Origin: Gloeophyllum trabeum ATCC 11539
Taxonomy: Eukaryota; Basidiomycota; Agaricomycetes; Gloeophyllales; Gloeophyllaceae
NCBI RefSeq assembly: GCF_000344685.1
Contig: NW_006920417.1
Coordinates: 1,056,800 to 1,120,799 of the forward strand
Length of the DNA stretch: 64,000 bases
Direction: 5' to 3'
This document shows positions 22,480-37,247 of this stretch, piece by piece. The position numbers and the translations under genes were made by a program. The notes beneath the pieces are model-generated. The model was not told the DNA's origin, did no database searches, and was given only the letters and a program-made list of their open reading frames with translations. The stretch's first letter is position 1. Every line of letters begins with the position of its first letter.

Positions 22480-24786
22480 ATGGCCATCGCTTCCACCTCC
22501 GACCTCTTCATCCTCTCCCTCGGCATCGTCCTCGCCGCCCTCTACCTCTTCAAGGACCAGCTCTTCGCTCCCGCAAAGCCAAAGTCCGTCCTAGCCCCCG
22601 TCTCCAACCGCTCCGCCAATGCCTCCGGCAACCCTCGCGACTTTGTCGCAAAGATGAAGGAGGGCGTGCGTCCCAACGCATTCATATCCATCTCCGTCTT
22701 CTAACCCCTCCCCCAGAAAAAACGCCTCGTCATCTTCTACGGCTCCCAGACCGGCACCGCCGAAGAGTACGCCATCAGGATCGCAAAGGAGGCAAAGTCC
22801 AAGTTCGGCCTCACCTCCCTCGTGTGCGACCCCGAAGAGTACGACTTTGACAACCTCGACCAGGTCCCCGACGACTCCGCCGTCTTCTTCGTCATGGCCA
22901 CCTACGGCGAGGGCGAGCCCACCGACAACGCCGTCACCCTCATGGAGAACCTCCGCGACTCCTCCTTCGAGTTCTCCAACGGCGCCCACCGCCTCGACGG
23001 CCTCAAGTACGTCATCTTCGGCCTCGGCAACCGCACCTACGAGCACTTCAACGCCATCGCCCGCATCGTCGACAAGGAGCTCGCCGACATGGGCGCCCGC
23101 CGCATCGGCGACCGCGGCGAGGGCGACGACGACCGCTCCATGGAAGAAGACTACCTCGAGTGGAAGGACAAGATGTGGGATGCCTTTGCGCGCGAGATGG
23201 GCGTCGAGGAGGGCCAGGGCGGCGACACCCCCGACTTTGCCGTCCACGAGCTCGACTCCCACCCCCCCGAAAAAGTCTACCTCGGCGAGCTCTCCGCCCG
23301 CGCCCTCACCAAGACCAAGGGCATCCACGACGCCAAGAACCCGTACCCCGCCCCCATCAAGGCCGCCCGCGAGCTCTTCGCCGCCGGCGCCGACCGCAAC
23401 TGCGTCCACCTCGAGCTCGACGTCGACGGCTCCGGCATCACCTACCAGCACGGCGACCACGTCGGCGTGTGGCCGTCGAACCCGGACCTCGAGGTCGTCC
23501 GCCTCCTCTGCGCGCTCGGCCTCTACCACAAAAAGGACACGATCATCAACATCGACTCGCTCGACCCCGCGCTCGCCAAGGTGCCCTTCCCCGTGCCCAC
23601 CACCTACGCGACCGTCCTCCGCCACTACATCGACATCAGCGCGCTCGTCGGGCGGCAGATGCTCGGCGCGCTCAGCAAGTTCGCGCCCTCCCCCGCCGCC
23701 GGCGAGCTGTTGCGCGCGTACAACCAGGACAAGGAGCTCTACGCGCGCGTCGTCGCCGGCGGGTGCCTCAAGCTCGGCGAGGTCCTCCAGCTCGCCGCCG
23801 GCGACGACCTGCACGCGCGCCCGACGCCCGAGAACACCACCGCGTGGCCCGTGCCGTTCGACATCATCGTCTCCTCCGTCCCGCGCCTCCAGCCGCGCTA
23901 CTACTCCATCTCCTCCAGCCCGAAGCTCTTCCCGAACCAGATCCACGTCACCGCCGTCGTGCTCAAGTACGAGAGCGCGCAGAGCGAAAAGGTCGCGCAG
24001 CGATGGGTGTACGGCGTCGGCTCGAACTTTTTGCTGAACCTCAAGTTTGCGGCGAATGGCGAGGACGCCCCGCTCGTGAGCGAGCCCGCCGAGGGCGAGC
24101 CGGCTGTGGTGTCCAAGCCCAAGTATGCGATCGAGGGCCCGCGCAACTCGTACAAGGAGGGCAGTGTCTACAAGGTGCCCATCCATGTGAGGCGCTCGAC
24201 CTTCCGTCTGCCCACGAACCCCAAGACGCCGGTCATCATGGTCGGCCCTGGCACGGTGGGTCTCTCGGGCTAGTACAGAGTCTCACGATACTAACCACGT
24301 CTCCAGGGCGTCGCACCCTTCCGCGGCTTCATCCAGGAGCGCGTCGCGCTCGCGCGCCGGACAATCGAGAAGAACGGCCCGGGCGCGCTCGCGGACTGGG
24401 GGCGCATCACGCTCTTCTACGGCTGCCGCAAGTCCACGGAAGACTTTCTCTACAAGGACGAGTGGCCGAAATACGCGGAGGAGCTGCAGGGCAAGTTCGT
24501 GATGCACACGGCCTTCTCGCGCGAGCCGCCGTACAAGCCCGACGGGTCGAAGATCTACGTGCAGGACCTCATCTGGGAGGACCGCGCGAATATCGCGGAC
24601 GCGATTCTGAACGGGAAGGGGTACGTGTATGTGTGCGGGGACGCGAAGAATATGAGCAAGGCGGTGGAGGATACCATTGCGAGGATCCTGGGCGAGGCGA
24701 AGGGCGGGAGCGCGGAGGTGGAGGGCGCGGCGGAGCTCAAGCTGCTCAAGGAGCGGTCGCGGCTGATGTTGGATGTCTGGAGCTGA
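22480..24786 (+). CDS. CPR1: NADPH-cytochrome P450 reductase
   Basis: ER-anchored diflavin reductase that passes electrons from NADPH to P450s. Exons 22480-22665, 22717-24255 and 24307-24786 give 734 aa, the normal size. An N-terminal anchor (LFILSLGIVLAALYLF) is followed by the FMN site FYGSQTGTAEEYA and MATYGEGEPTDNA. The FAD domain has RYYSISSSP. The NADPH side has VGPGTGVAPFRGF (across intron 2), FYGCRK and YVCGDAKNMSKAV, ending LMLDVWS. Intron 2 holds a clear ACTAAC branch site. Third positions are almost all C or G, which opens very long shadow frames on the other strand. This bias suggests high expression. Confidence 0.97.
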
Positions 24787-25070
24787 GCGGGTCGCCCTCC
24801 ACTCTCCTCTCCTTCTGCTGTAGATGCCGGAACACCACGCACCTCACTCATACAAGCACGCATGGTACTGTACATAGAATCGCACTTGCACTGTCGTTTT
24901 CGTTAATTCTGTTCTGGTCTATCTATTATATTCATTGGGCTACCTGTAGAGTACGGACGACACGCGATGAATACTACCTGTAATCTCGGAGGGTGGAATG
25001 GATCCCTGAAAGGCTCGAGTGTGGGCAATACTGTGGCCGAATTATTGTGGCTGATGCCGTCTCGCTTCTC

Positions 25071-26272
25071 ATGCTCTCAAGAGGCTCTGGCCCGCTACGA
25101 CGACTGCCTCGGGCGGCGGTCCCGCTTCGTCAGTTCTCGTACTCCTCGAGATGGCTGGAAACAAAACCGCAGCCTACGCCAGGGAACGCTTTTCATGACC
25201 CGACGCTGCCTCCTCCTTCCGACGCGAGCACGGATTCTAGCAGTCCTCCGAGCCAATCTCAGCCGGATGCAGAGGCCAGCGCAAGCTCAAGTGCAAAGCC
25301 CACTGCTGTCGACGTAGCGGCAGCTCAGGAACGGCTGCGGGGATGGTCAGAGAGCAAAGCGATCGCTCTACGAAAGCGCGCGGACGACTTGACCGCGTCG
25401 ATGCTCACGACGTTCTCCCAGCTCGGGAGCCACCTCAACAAATTCACCGGCTACGACGAGATAGAGGCGCTCAAACGACGGGTCGTCGAGCAAGGTACGT
25501 CGCGCCCATTTTGCATTCTAAGAACTACCACAAACGCTATATAGAGGCCCGAATATCTGAGGCGCGGGAGCACGCTAGAGCGGCCAAGAAGGCGCACGAG
25601 GACGCCGTGCTGCAGCGCTCCAACTCGCAGCGCGAGGTGAACGAGCTCCTGCAGCGCAAGTCGAGCTGGAGCGACGCGGACGTCGTGCGCTTCACGCACC
25701 TCGTGCGCGAGGACCACTCGCACGAGCAGGCCGAGGCGCGCGCGAAGGCCGAGGCCGCGCGCGCGGAGGAGGCGGTCGAGCGCGCGTTTAGTGACTTGAT
25801 GCAGAGCATTTTGGCGAGGTATCATGAAGAGCAGGTGTGGTCGGACAAGATTAGGAGCGCGTCGACGTACGGCTCGCTCGCGGCGCTCGGGCTCAACGTC
25901 GTCGTGTTCGTGCTCGCGATCGCGCTCGTCGAGCCGTGGAAGAGGAGGCGGCTCGCGCAGACGTTCGAGAAGAAGATCGAGGAGCTGGAGGTGGAGAATC
26001 GGAATATGATCCAGGGCGGGATGAAGGAGCTCTCGCAGCACCTGGAGACGCAGGAGCAGTTCCTGTCGCACATTGCCGCCATGGCGGCTGCTCTGCCCAG
26101 TGTTGAAACACCATCTACTGGGCTTTCTACGGATGATTCATTGGAGGGGACGCCAGCCGAGGGTGTCAGTACGCGGACTTCTAGTGATCAGGATATAGTT
26201 ACTCTTGCAGCAGCCACAGCCGTTGTCGCAGGTATCGCAGGATGGGTAGCACGTAGCTGGTATGGAAGCTAG
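25071..26272 (+). CDS. SHE9: SHE9/MDM33 mitochondrial inner-membrane protein
   Basis: Family proteins shape and divide the mitochondrial inner membrane. Exons 25071-25494 and 25545-26272 give 383 aa. A presequence-like start (MLSRGSGPLRRLPRAAVPLR, then QFSYSSRW) supports 25071 over the ATG at 24993. The body is helical: LNKFTGYDEIEALKRRV, ARISEAREHARAAKKAHEDA and SDADVVRFTHLVREDHSHEQ (coiled coils). An inner-membrane segment (LGLNVVVFVLAIALVEPW) is followed by RRLAQTFEKKIEELE. A second hydrophobic stretch lies at the C-terminus (AAATAVVAGIAGWVARSW). It follows CPR on the same strand by 285 bp. Confidence 0.9.
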
Positions 26273-26448
26273 AACTAATTCCTTAGACTCACCTCCACCC
26301 TAAAGCTAAAGACTCGTTAATGACTGCTGTGGCGGTAATTATCCGAGACTTGAGCGCGTCGCGCGACGCGACGTGACCAATTAAAATTATTGCGCTTTGG
26401 TTCCTCCCGCCACCCTTGGAACGCGGATGTACCTTCAAAACTCTGAAA

Positions 26449-26785
26449 ATGTCGACCTCTGAGGAGCCTACCTTCTTTGAGAAAGAGAGAGATCGCCTGG
26501 CAGGCGAAATCACCGCGGTAAATGACCCTGCGACGTGCACCGGGGACGTTCACAGTTTACCCCGAATCGCAGGGTTTCGAGGAACTCCTCTCCTCCAGCA
26601 ACGTGTCCAATCGGAAATTGGAAGAGATTCTGGGCATGACGACGGAATACAAGCACATCGCCGAGCTCTGGCAGAGCTTCCAGGAGCTCACTCGCCGGCG
26701 GCGGGAAAGCGCAGAGGAGTCTACGAGCGAAGACGCGCCAGGGCCCGGCCTGCCTGGCACGGGCAGCCATCGTGTCAACGAGTGA
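26449..26785 (+). CDS. DAD1: DASH/Dam1 complex subunit Dad1
   Basis: A small kinetochore protein of the fungus-specific DASH ring that couples chromosomes to spindle microtubules. Exons 26449-26517 and 26573-26785 give 93 aa. Motifs: FFEKERDRLAGEITA joined to GFEELLSSSNVSNRKLEEIL, then EYKHIAELWQSF, the family core. The tail (RRRRESAEE...GSHRVNE) is unconserved-looking. It is convergent with PKC1, whose stop lies 176 bp away. Confidence 0.88.
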
Positions 26786-26960
26786 ATTGTCAGCGAATGG
26801 ATTTGATACAGGTACAGGCGTCCGAGCTATCCTATCGTAAAGCCGGGGCGTAATGATGACATCTTCTCAAGAGTTCGAACAAGAGGTATCCGATACAGAC
26901 AGACAGACCAGGCACAAGGGGGAATGCAACCAACTACAATAATGAAAATGACTACTCTGT

Positions 26961-30855
<3,895 letters not shown>

Positions 30856-31061
30856 TGCGCCAGCGGTCGTGCCGGTCGTGACGGGGCAGTCGTCAGCGTT
30901 GGCGGATGAGACGAAGGGCGGTCGCAGCAGCCTGAGTGCTTTTGAGCAGCAGTGCCGGCGTCTCCGGTGCAAGGCAGTGGCTGTATGCGTCTGTTTCTTG
31001 TACCGCCACCACCACGACCATCTGCTTTCCCTCATCGCCAGGCCAGCCCGTTCCTAATGCT

Positions 31062-33285
31062 ATGCCGACTATCTCTTATTGTACCGTCGTTCGTCATGCT
31101 GCCGAAGGATTTACACTGGTTCTGAATGCCTGCCACCGTCTTGTCGTGGATACACCTTCGGATGTCGTTTACCCGGCGAAAGGTCGATATCCGGCAGAGC
31201 TGGATGTGCACCTGCCGCGCTCCCTGGTCCTCACGTTCATGGGCTTTGTCGACGGGTCTAGAGTTGCCAGTGATCTTGTTGAATCTTCAGCGCTGGTTGC
31301 CCATTTCCATCGGTATCTCTCAATGGCAGGTGGACGGTGATGACCCTTGCTGCGGACCCTTATCCACCTTTATGACAGAACGCGGAACAGCTGGGTGTCG
31401 ATAATCTATCTGGAGTCTACGCGTCCGACAAAGACGCGTTGCCGCAACGCAGGTATACATCCCACGCCCTACCACCTCAACTAACGACCCTCAGCAGTTA
31501 CGCTCACGTCTTCGCGCCCTGTGCCGCTCGACCAGCCTTTCCCTTCTGTTACACTGGATTCTATCGAGCTAGTATACAACTGGAGATTCTCTGGAGTCAC
31601 GGATGGTATTTCCGACAATTGCTTAACGCAGTGGGCCCAGCTCACTAGTATACTATTGGAAGCGGAACCGTTCTCGCCACAGCTATTCTTGCCCTTTGAA
31701 ACAGCCCTAGACCAAGTCTCTCGGCAATTCGTATCCACACATCTCGTCTGGTAGGATTGACCCTTGGTCTGGCATTTGGGGACTAATCCCTCACAGTCGT
31801 TATCCTTTAATCTTCGGACCTTGGAGATCGGTTAGTGATTGCTCGGACATGTGGGCTACATAAACTGGACGTTGGCTGCAGAAACTGGATTCAGAGATGC
31901 ACTTTACACCCTCCATCGCACGGTCTGTTCTCAATATTGTCGAGCGGTCTCCCAACCCCATATTTCAAAAGAAGTGCCGACGGATCCTCAAGGTACCAGC
32001 TGTGTGGATACACGGTTTCAGTGCTTATCTGCCCCCGTAGCGCTTCCGCAGTCGAATGCAGAGCATCACCGCGGCTCGGATTGAGACACTCCATCGTCTC
32101 CTAGAATCGTGCGGTGTTGAAGATATAGTACCTCCCCCTGATCTTCCTGAAGACTACGGCAGCGCCGAAGCTATCTGCCAGGCGATGGGAAGGCTCTTTG
32201 CCCAAACCATCCGCCCTACTCGCTTCAAAGTCTGTCGATATATGCGCGATAAATAAAAGCTGACATTTGTTGCAGTGTACTATATCTGGTTTCGGTGCTG
32301 CGGACAAACCGGACGACGCATTCTCGTTAATTCAGAGTCCCTCGGCTCATCTAGGGGCAGCGCTGTCTGATGCAGATCCCCCCGGGCTCCTTTGGGACGC
32401 CGCTGATTCCGACTCTCCTCGTGCTTTTGCTTCCCCAGGTGGATGTGATTCTGAAGACCTTTGGCCCGACGAAGAACTTAAGCTGTTGTCTGCTTCGCAA
32501 GATAACGTCTGCCACGAGGATACCATGCTTGAACATGCGGATGCGAGTGAAGCTGTAGCGCGTCATGGGTGCTTCGACGATGATGGCATGCTTTGGGAAG
32601 AAGATATGGAGTCTCCTGTGTCCTCGCAGGATTCTAGTCATGATTCCCAAGGTGGGTGTGCTCCGGACAGAGTTCCGCGGAGGTGAGGTACTCAACGTGG
32701 TTTGGGATAGGAGGGTGGTTGTCCGACGTTCTTCTCAGTCCCCGCCCGCATGCAACTGGGACTGTTTCAGATGTTCTCTGTTCTCCCGCGCTAGACATCG
32801 CATTCATAAAGGACTGGCTTCCAGAAGAGTCGCCCGTAGAGCGCAACGAGTCGCCCAACATCTGGCAGGAAGACTGGATGGAATACGATCTGGTTTCTGG
32901 TCAGCTTCCGGTGTACTCGCCCTCTTATGCCTCAGAAGTCGTAGGAACAAAGGCACCCCCCATGTCTCTCACTTCTCTGGTACCTTCGGATCTTGCGCCT
33001 CCTTCACGCGTAGTTTCGGAGCCTGGATATGCCTTTGAAGACCTTGATGTCCAAGAAGAGCGAGACGGGGCGGAACCCGGGACGACTTACCTTGGTTTGA
33101 GGGATCTCGAAGACGAATTCGACCTCGGCAGTTCTGGAATGCACCTGGTTCGGCGACATAATGCTTTTCCTGGCAGCCCCTCGACCTCCGTTCCTTTGTT
33201 ATGTGCCCCGGATGACCTTCCAAATGTAGACCCTGACGTCGTTCTCAACTTTGATGATGGATGGGTACCGGTGTTGTCTGCGTAA
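31062..33285 (+). CDS. Unrecognised 601-aa protein, eight exons
   Basis: No family recognised. Exons 31062-31312, 31379-31452, 31495-31750, 31797-31830, 31882-31992, 32041-32229, 32276-32651 and 32771-33285 splice with matching phases at every GT-AG junction and give one open frame of 601 codons, strong internal support for a real gene. The N-terminal half is mixed alpha/beta in look (MPTISYCTVVRHAAEG, SWVSIIYLES, IELVYNWRFSGVTDG). A basic helical part follows (ILKRFRSRMQSITAARIE). The C-terminal 300 residues are acidic and Ser/Pro-rich (SEDLWPDEELKLL, DDDGMLWEEDMESP, VLNFDDGWVPVLSA) like a disordered activation or docking region. No signal peptide or membrane segment. It is divergent from PKC1, 206 bp away. 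Confidence 0.72.
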
Positions 33286-33611
33286 ACGACATGTCGTTCC
33301 TCATCATGTTTCTTTTACCTGTCGAATTGCTGGCGCGGGTCGGGCGTACGCGTAATGATCGGGCTGAGGCAATACAAACGATATAAGCGTTACGTAATAG
33401 CCCACTAGTACGTCAATACAGAGGTTGAAACTCCGACACTCCGCCGTGAAAGTCGCCTCGCGATGGCGGATGCTCCGTAGAGACAACTACAGCATCGCGT
33501 ACTTACTCCTGCTGCAACTGGATCTTTGCCGTCTTCACTCGCCCCGTTCCCCACCCTTTGCGGAGTGTGTCTTCAGCTCCTCCTCCTCATCTGTGACTTT
33601 GTTGCTGCACA
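33286..33611. other. Intergenic region
   Basis: Holds the 3' end of the 601-aa gene and the promoter of the endosulfine gene. Nothing else is seen. Confidence 0.5.
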
Positions 33612-34323
33612 ATGCATCCCGCCAAGCTCAAGAAGATCGACATCAGCGTGAGTCTCTTTCGCCTGTGGTTGTATATTCGTTTCGCGCCATCGGGATATTT
33701 CGATGTGGCTCACTCGGGATTTGAATGGTTGAGTTGGAAAATACTTACGGATATGTATTGCTTGCAGACCTTGTCGGAGGAGGAGCAGAAGCTCTTCCGA
33801 CTGTATGGTAAATTGCCCACCCACAAGAATGTCCTCACCAAGATGCAGAAGGTGAGCATACATCGACTGATATTGACTTGGCCATCCTTCTGACAAGCCG
33901 ACGTTCTTGCCTTCTCCATCGCCCCCTCATCTCCAGGATCGCAAGTACTTCGACTCTGGTGACTATGCTCTGTCCAAGGCAGGCAAAGCCCCGCAAAATA
34001 CGGTCGGCACTGCGATCCCCAACCCTGAGAAGTAAGCCCGCGCGCCGCTCTTCCTCCCGCCTCGTGTTCCTGACTAAGGCTAATCGGATCCCATCAGCAT
34101 CCCGCATGCGTCCTCGCCCTCGGCCACGCACCCGTCCCTCTCGGTATCGCCCACCAACAACGGAGCAACGAGTCCCGTGAAGGAGAGCGCGCTTGCTCAG
34201 GGCGAGTCCGCCGAGGAGCCCGCTGCCGCTACGGAGGAGGCTGCGGAGGAGAAGGAGGATGTCCCCGCTGACCCTGCGGCTGCCGAGGAAGAGCCCAAAC
34301 CTGCTGAAGCCATGGAGGAGTAG
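33612..34323 (+). CDS. IGO1: Endosulfine/ARPP-19 family protein (IGO1-like)
   Basis: A small disordered inhibitor of PP2A-B55. In the known pathway, Greatwall/Rim15 phosphorylates the Ser of the FDSGDY motif to control mitotic or quiescence entry. Exons 33612-33647, 33768-33851, 33937-34031 and 34098-34323 give 146 aa. Exon 1 is only 12 codons. Exon 2 has LSEEEQKLFRLYGKLPTHK; exon 3 has DRKYFDSGDYALSKAG, with the target Ser intact. The C-terminal tail is unusually long and rich in Ala, Glu and Pro (EEPAAATEEAAEEKED). TSPVKES in the last exon is a possible proline-directed site. Confidence 0.92.
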
Positions 34324-35157
34324 TCGCTGATCTTGCGTTTGCCATTGACGACGCTGCAAGTGCGTCTAGCCGTCACGATATGTGCGCCTCTGCCTCCGCA
34401 TCTGCTGTAACATGACCGGAGGGTCCGAGCTTCGCGCGACACATCTCAAATGTTCGGACCGCGTACAAGCCTCACCAGTCGAGAAACGTGTATGTACGAT
34501 GTGTAAGTTTAATGACCCGCGGTAGCCCTACATGGAATTGTACTTTGTATAATGTGCGTCTTTGTCCTCGTATTGGTGTCGGGCGTGAGTTCCCGCGGCG
34601 CTCCCAGGTGAGATTGTACGAGATACAAGTCGCCATGGACGGATCAGGACATTGCCTGCGAACTCCCTAGATATATTCACCATATATCTCAAGGATTAGT
34701 TGTGTCCAGAGGAAACAGCTCCCTGCAGCTGTAAGCGCTCCCACCTGCCCCTGAAACTTTGAAGGACTACACAAACCACTGCCTGACGGTTCATAGCACC
34801 TTGATGTTCAGAATATAGATAAAGCATCACTGCAAGCAGTTCAGGTCGCGAAGGCTAGCTGCAGACGAAGGAACGGCAGGTTCGAAGACATCCCAGAAAT
34901 CGTTCTGGAAGCAACACATCGTCAGTGATCACTGAAGCTGGCGATACCTAGGCCTGTAACTGTGGCAGAATATCTTGCTATCCGTCAGACCGTAGAAGCC
35001 TTGAAGCCTTCTTAGGCACTCCTCGTCCGACGCCGCTGTGGCTCTGAAATCATGCATACCCTCGTCAAGTGTGGCAACCATAAAACCCTCGAATGAAATA
35101 AACCCGACGAAAAAAGCGGTAATAAATACACTGGTGAATTTTACTTCTCTCCGCGGC
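34324..35157. other. Intergenic region between convergent genes
   Basis: No gene is supported between the endosulfine and lipase 3' ends. AT content is higher than in the neighbours. Confidence 0.5.
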
Positions 35158-36430
35158 CTAGCAGAATATCGTGCCGATCGAGATCCCCTCGTACGGGCCC
35201 AGGTGATCGAGGATGTCGCCCGAGAAGATGTTCGGCACGGTCTTGATCGTGCAATGCGAGTCCGTCGCGTCGTCCTCGCCTGCCCGGTGTCGTCAGCAAT
35301 CTACGCATAAAAAAAGGGGGGGGAGACGAGACTCACCGGAACACGCGACGGCGTTGCCGGGCGAGACGATGTGGATCTCGCCCGCGGGGTGCTGGAAGCC
35401 GAGGAAGCGCCCGGGCACGATGGGGATGATGTCCTCCTCGTTGTTGATGTGCTTGAAGTTCTTGATCTACGGGTGGGTCGAAGGTCAGCACCGGAGTAGG
35501 GTGAGGAGAAGAATTGGGGACGGGGCAAACGGACCTTGGAGTCGAAGTACGCCGCCCACTCGGGGTTGCCGACGCGCGGCTTCCCGTAGGTGATGCCCTT
35601 GACTGTTACGTCGCTAGGCAGGTTAAGGTAGAGGAATAGCGTGTCCAGCTCCGCGAGTGCGCCGCCGAGCGAGTGGCCCACCTGTGTCAGCACCACTTAG
35701 CCTGTGTTCTTCGTGGCGGCAGGAAGAATGAATGCATGGATACGCACGGTGGTGACAGTCTTGACGTTCTCAGCCGCGAGCAGGCGCTTCACCTCGGCGA
35801 GGATGGGCTTCGCGGTCTTCGCGTGCTCCTGCGCGAACCCGGAGTGCACCTGGATGCCCGTCGAGTCGGTGAGCCCTGGGAAGAGCGAGGTGTCGAGGTC
35901 GTCGAGGATGATGTTGCCGTCGGTGAGGACGGAGAGACTTGAGATTCGGTTAGTTAGTGACAGAGCGTAGTAGAGCGAGGGCTTACAGTTGTGTGGGGTC
36001 CGTGCCCTCGTGCGCGACGACGACTGTTTGTTGGCTGGGGAGGTAGCCGACGAAATCTGCGAGGAGCGAAGGAGATTCAGGGACTTGCATGGAAGTAGGA
36101 GCGCGCCATACGCACAGTACTGGACGGCATTTCCATCGCCACCGTAGAGGGTAAGCTGGAAGTCCGATACGGCGCTGCACGCCTCTACGAATTCCAAGAG
36201 CTGAGTCTTAGAGTTTATCGCCGGGTGAGCGTGGACATACCACCGCATTGCCAGTTCGAGACCCCGGGGCAATACGTCGCCCTCGCAAGCTGGGTGTACG
36301 GCGCGAACGACGCAAGCTGGGCTGCGGAGAGCGCCGTGACGCTGCGGTCCTCGAGCTCGTGGACCGCGGGCGCGGCGAAGGCGCCGAGGAGGGAGGAGAG
36401 TGCCGCGAGGGAGTACAGCAGGGCCAGCAT
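35158..36430 (-). CDS. Secreted class 3 (fungal) lipase
   Basis: Triacylglycerol lipase or feruloyl-esterase-like hydrolase, alpha/beta fold, extracellular. A signal peptide (MLALLYSLAALSSLLGAFAAP) is followed by a short pro-region and YCPGVSNWQCG spliced to EACSAVSDFQLTLYGGDGN. Conserved blocks: FVGYLPSQQTVVVAHEGTDP, SGIQ-like VHSGFAQEH, VTTVGHSLGGALAEL (nucleophile Ser, split by an intron after VTT), GKPRVGNPEWA, and INNEEDIIPIVPGRFLGFQH with the catalytic-Asp region. DSHCTIK precedes DHLGPYEGI (likely catalytic His), ending ISIGTIFC. About eight exons. The substrate cannot be fixed from sequence. Confidence 0.93.
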
Positions 36431-37247
36431 CGTGGGGACTCCGACTTGGGATCAAGGGCGTGTCCTGTGTCGGGACGGCCTATGGCGGATGGGGACGTCT
36501 TGAGCCTCGTAGCGGGCAGATTCCGTCCACAATATATATGTGTTATGCCAGCAAGGCACGGCGCCCCGGGAACCCAACCAGTAGAACAGAGCCGTTGAAA
36601 CACCATGAGACAACGATATATTAGCCATTATGGGCAGCTACTAAGGACAGAGCTTCCCGCACTCATGGCTCGCCGCGTCGTGATTGGCGGGGCGGGGTGA
36701 TATGCGGGTCGCGAATGCGGGGAAGAGCTTGGCTGCATGGTAGGCGGAACGCGTGACTTGATGTTGGTGAGTTAGTTCTGTTGAGGACTGACGTGCCTGG
36801 GGAGGCCGAAAGGCGTCGGTGACGGGTTTTGCGCTCGAGACGCTCAGAGCAAGACAGGTCAGCGTGCAGAGGATTCACCTGACGCTATCTGCGCTGCGAC
36901 CATTCTGTGAAGTTCGGCGGCATTATTCGCTTAGCCAGAGACTCTGGGAAGCGCAAAGCATTTGTTGATCCGTCCAGTTTACCCCGGACAATCATCTGGG
37001 GCAGCTGTTCCTGAAACGTTCCAAGCCAAATCGTCGTCGAACGCAGCCAGAAACAACTCGAGTTCCTCGTGGAGACCGGGAATTATCCTGTCGTGTTAGC
37101 GTCTCTTCGGGCATAGGATGATAGAGAGCATCAGCCACCGTCCACGTGCTCGCAAGGATCAGGAGCAGAGTGACACTGTCACACCTGTGACCGGACGCGT
37201 CTGATTGAGCGCGGCGTGACAACGCGACGCGTCTCTCAGCACCGACC
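36431..37247. other. Divergent intergenic region, lipase / POL12
   Basis: Contains the promoters of both genes. The scattered open frames are not gene-like. Confidence 0.5.
36532..36539 (-). promoter_or_regulatory. TATA-like element of the lipase gene
   Basis: An ATATATAT block lies about 100 bp upstream of the lipase ATG, a usual distance for a fungal TATA element. Based on position and motif only. Confidence 0.4.

Noticed and set aside
22591..24186. 531-codon open frame antisense to the P450 reductase
   Set aside because: A product of the C/G-ending codons of the real gene; low-complexity Val/Ala/Glu/Gly composition, no domain, and it covers an intron of the sense gene.
23160..24983. 607-codon plus-strand frame overlapping the P450 reductase
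   Set aside because: An Arg/Pro/Ala-rich shadow in another frame of the same gene.
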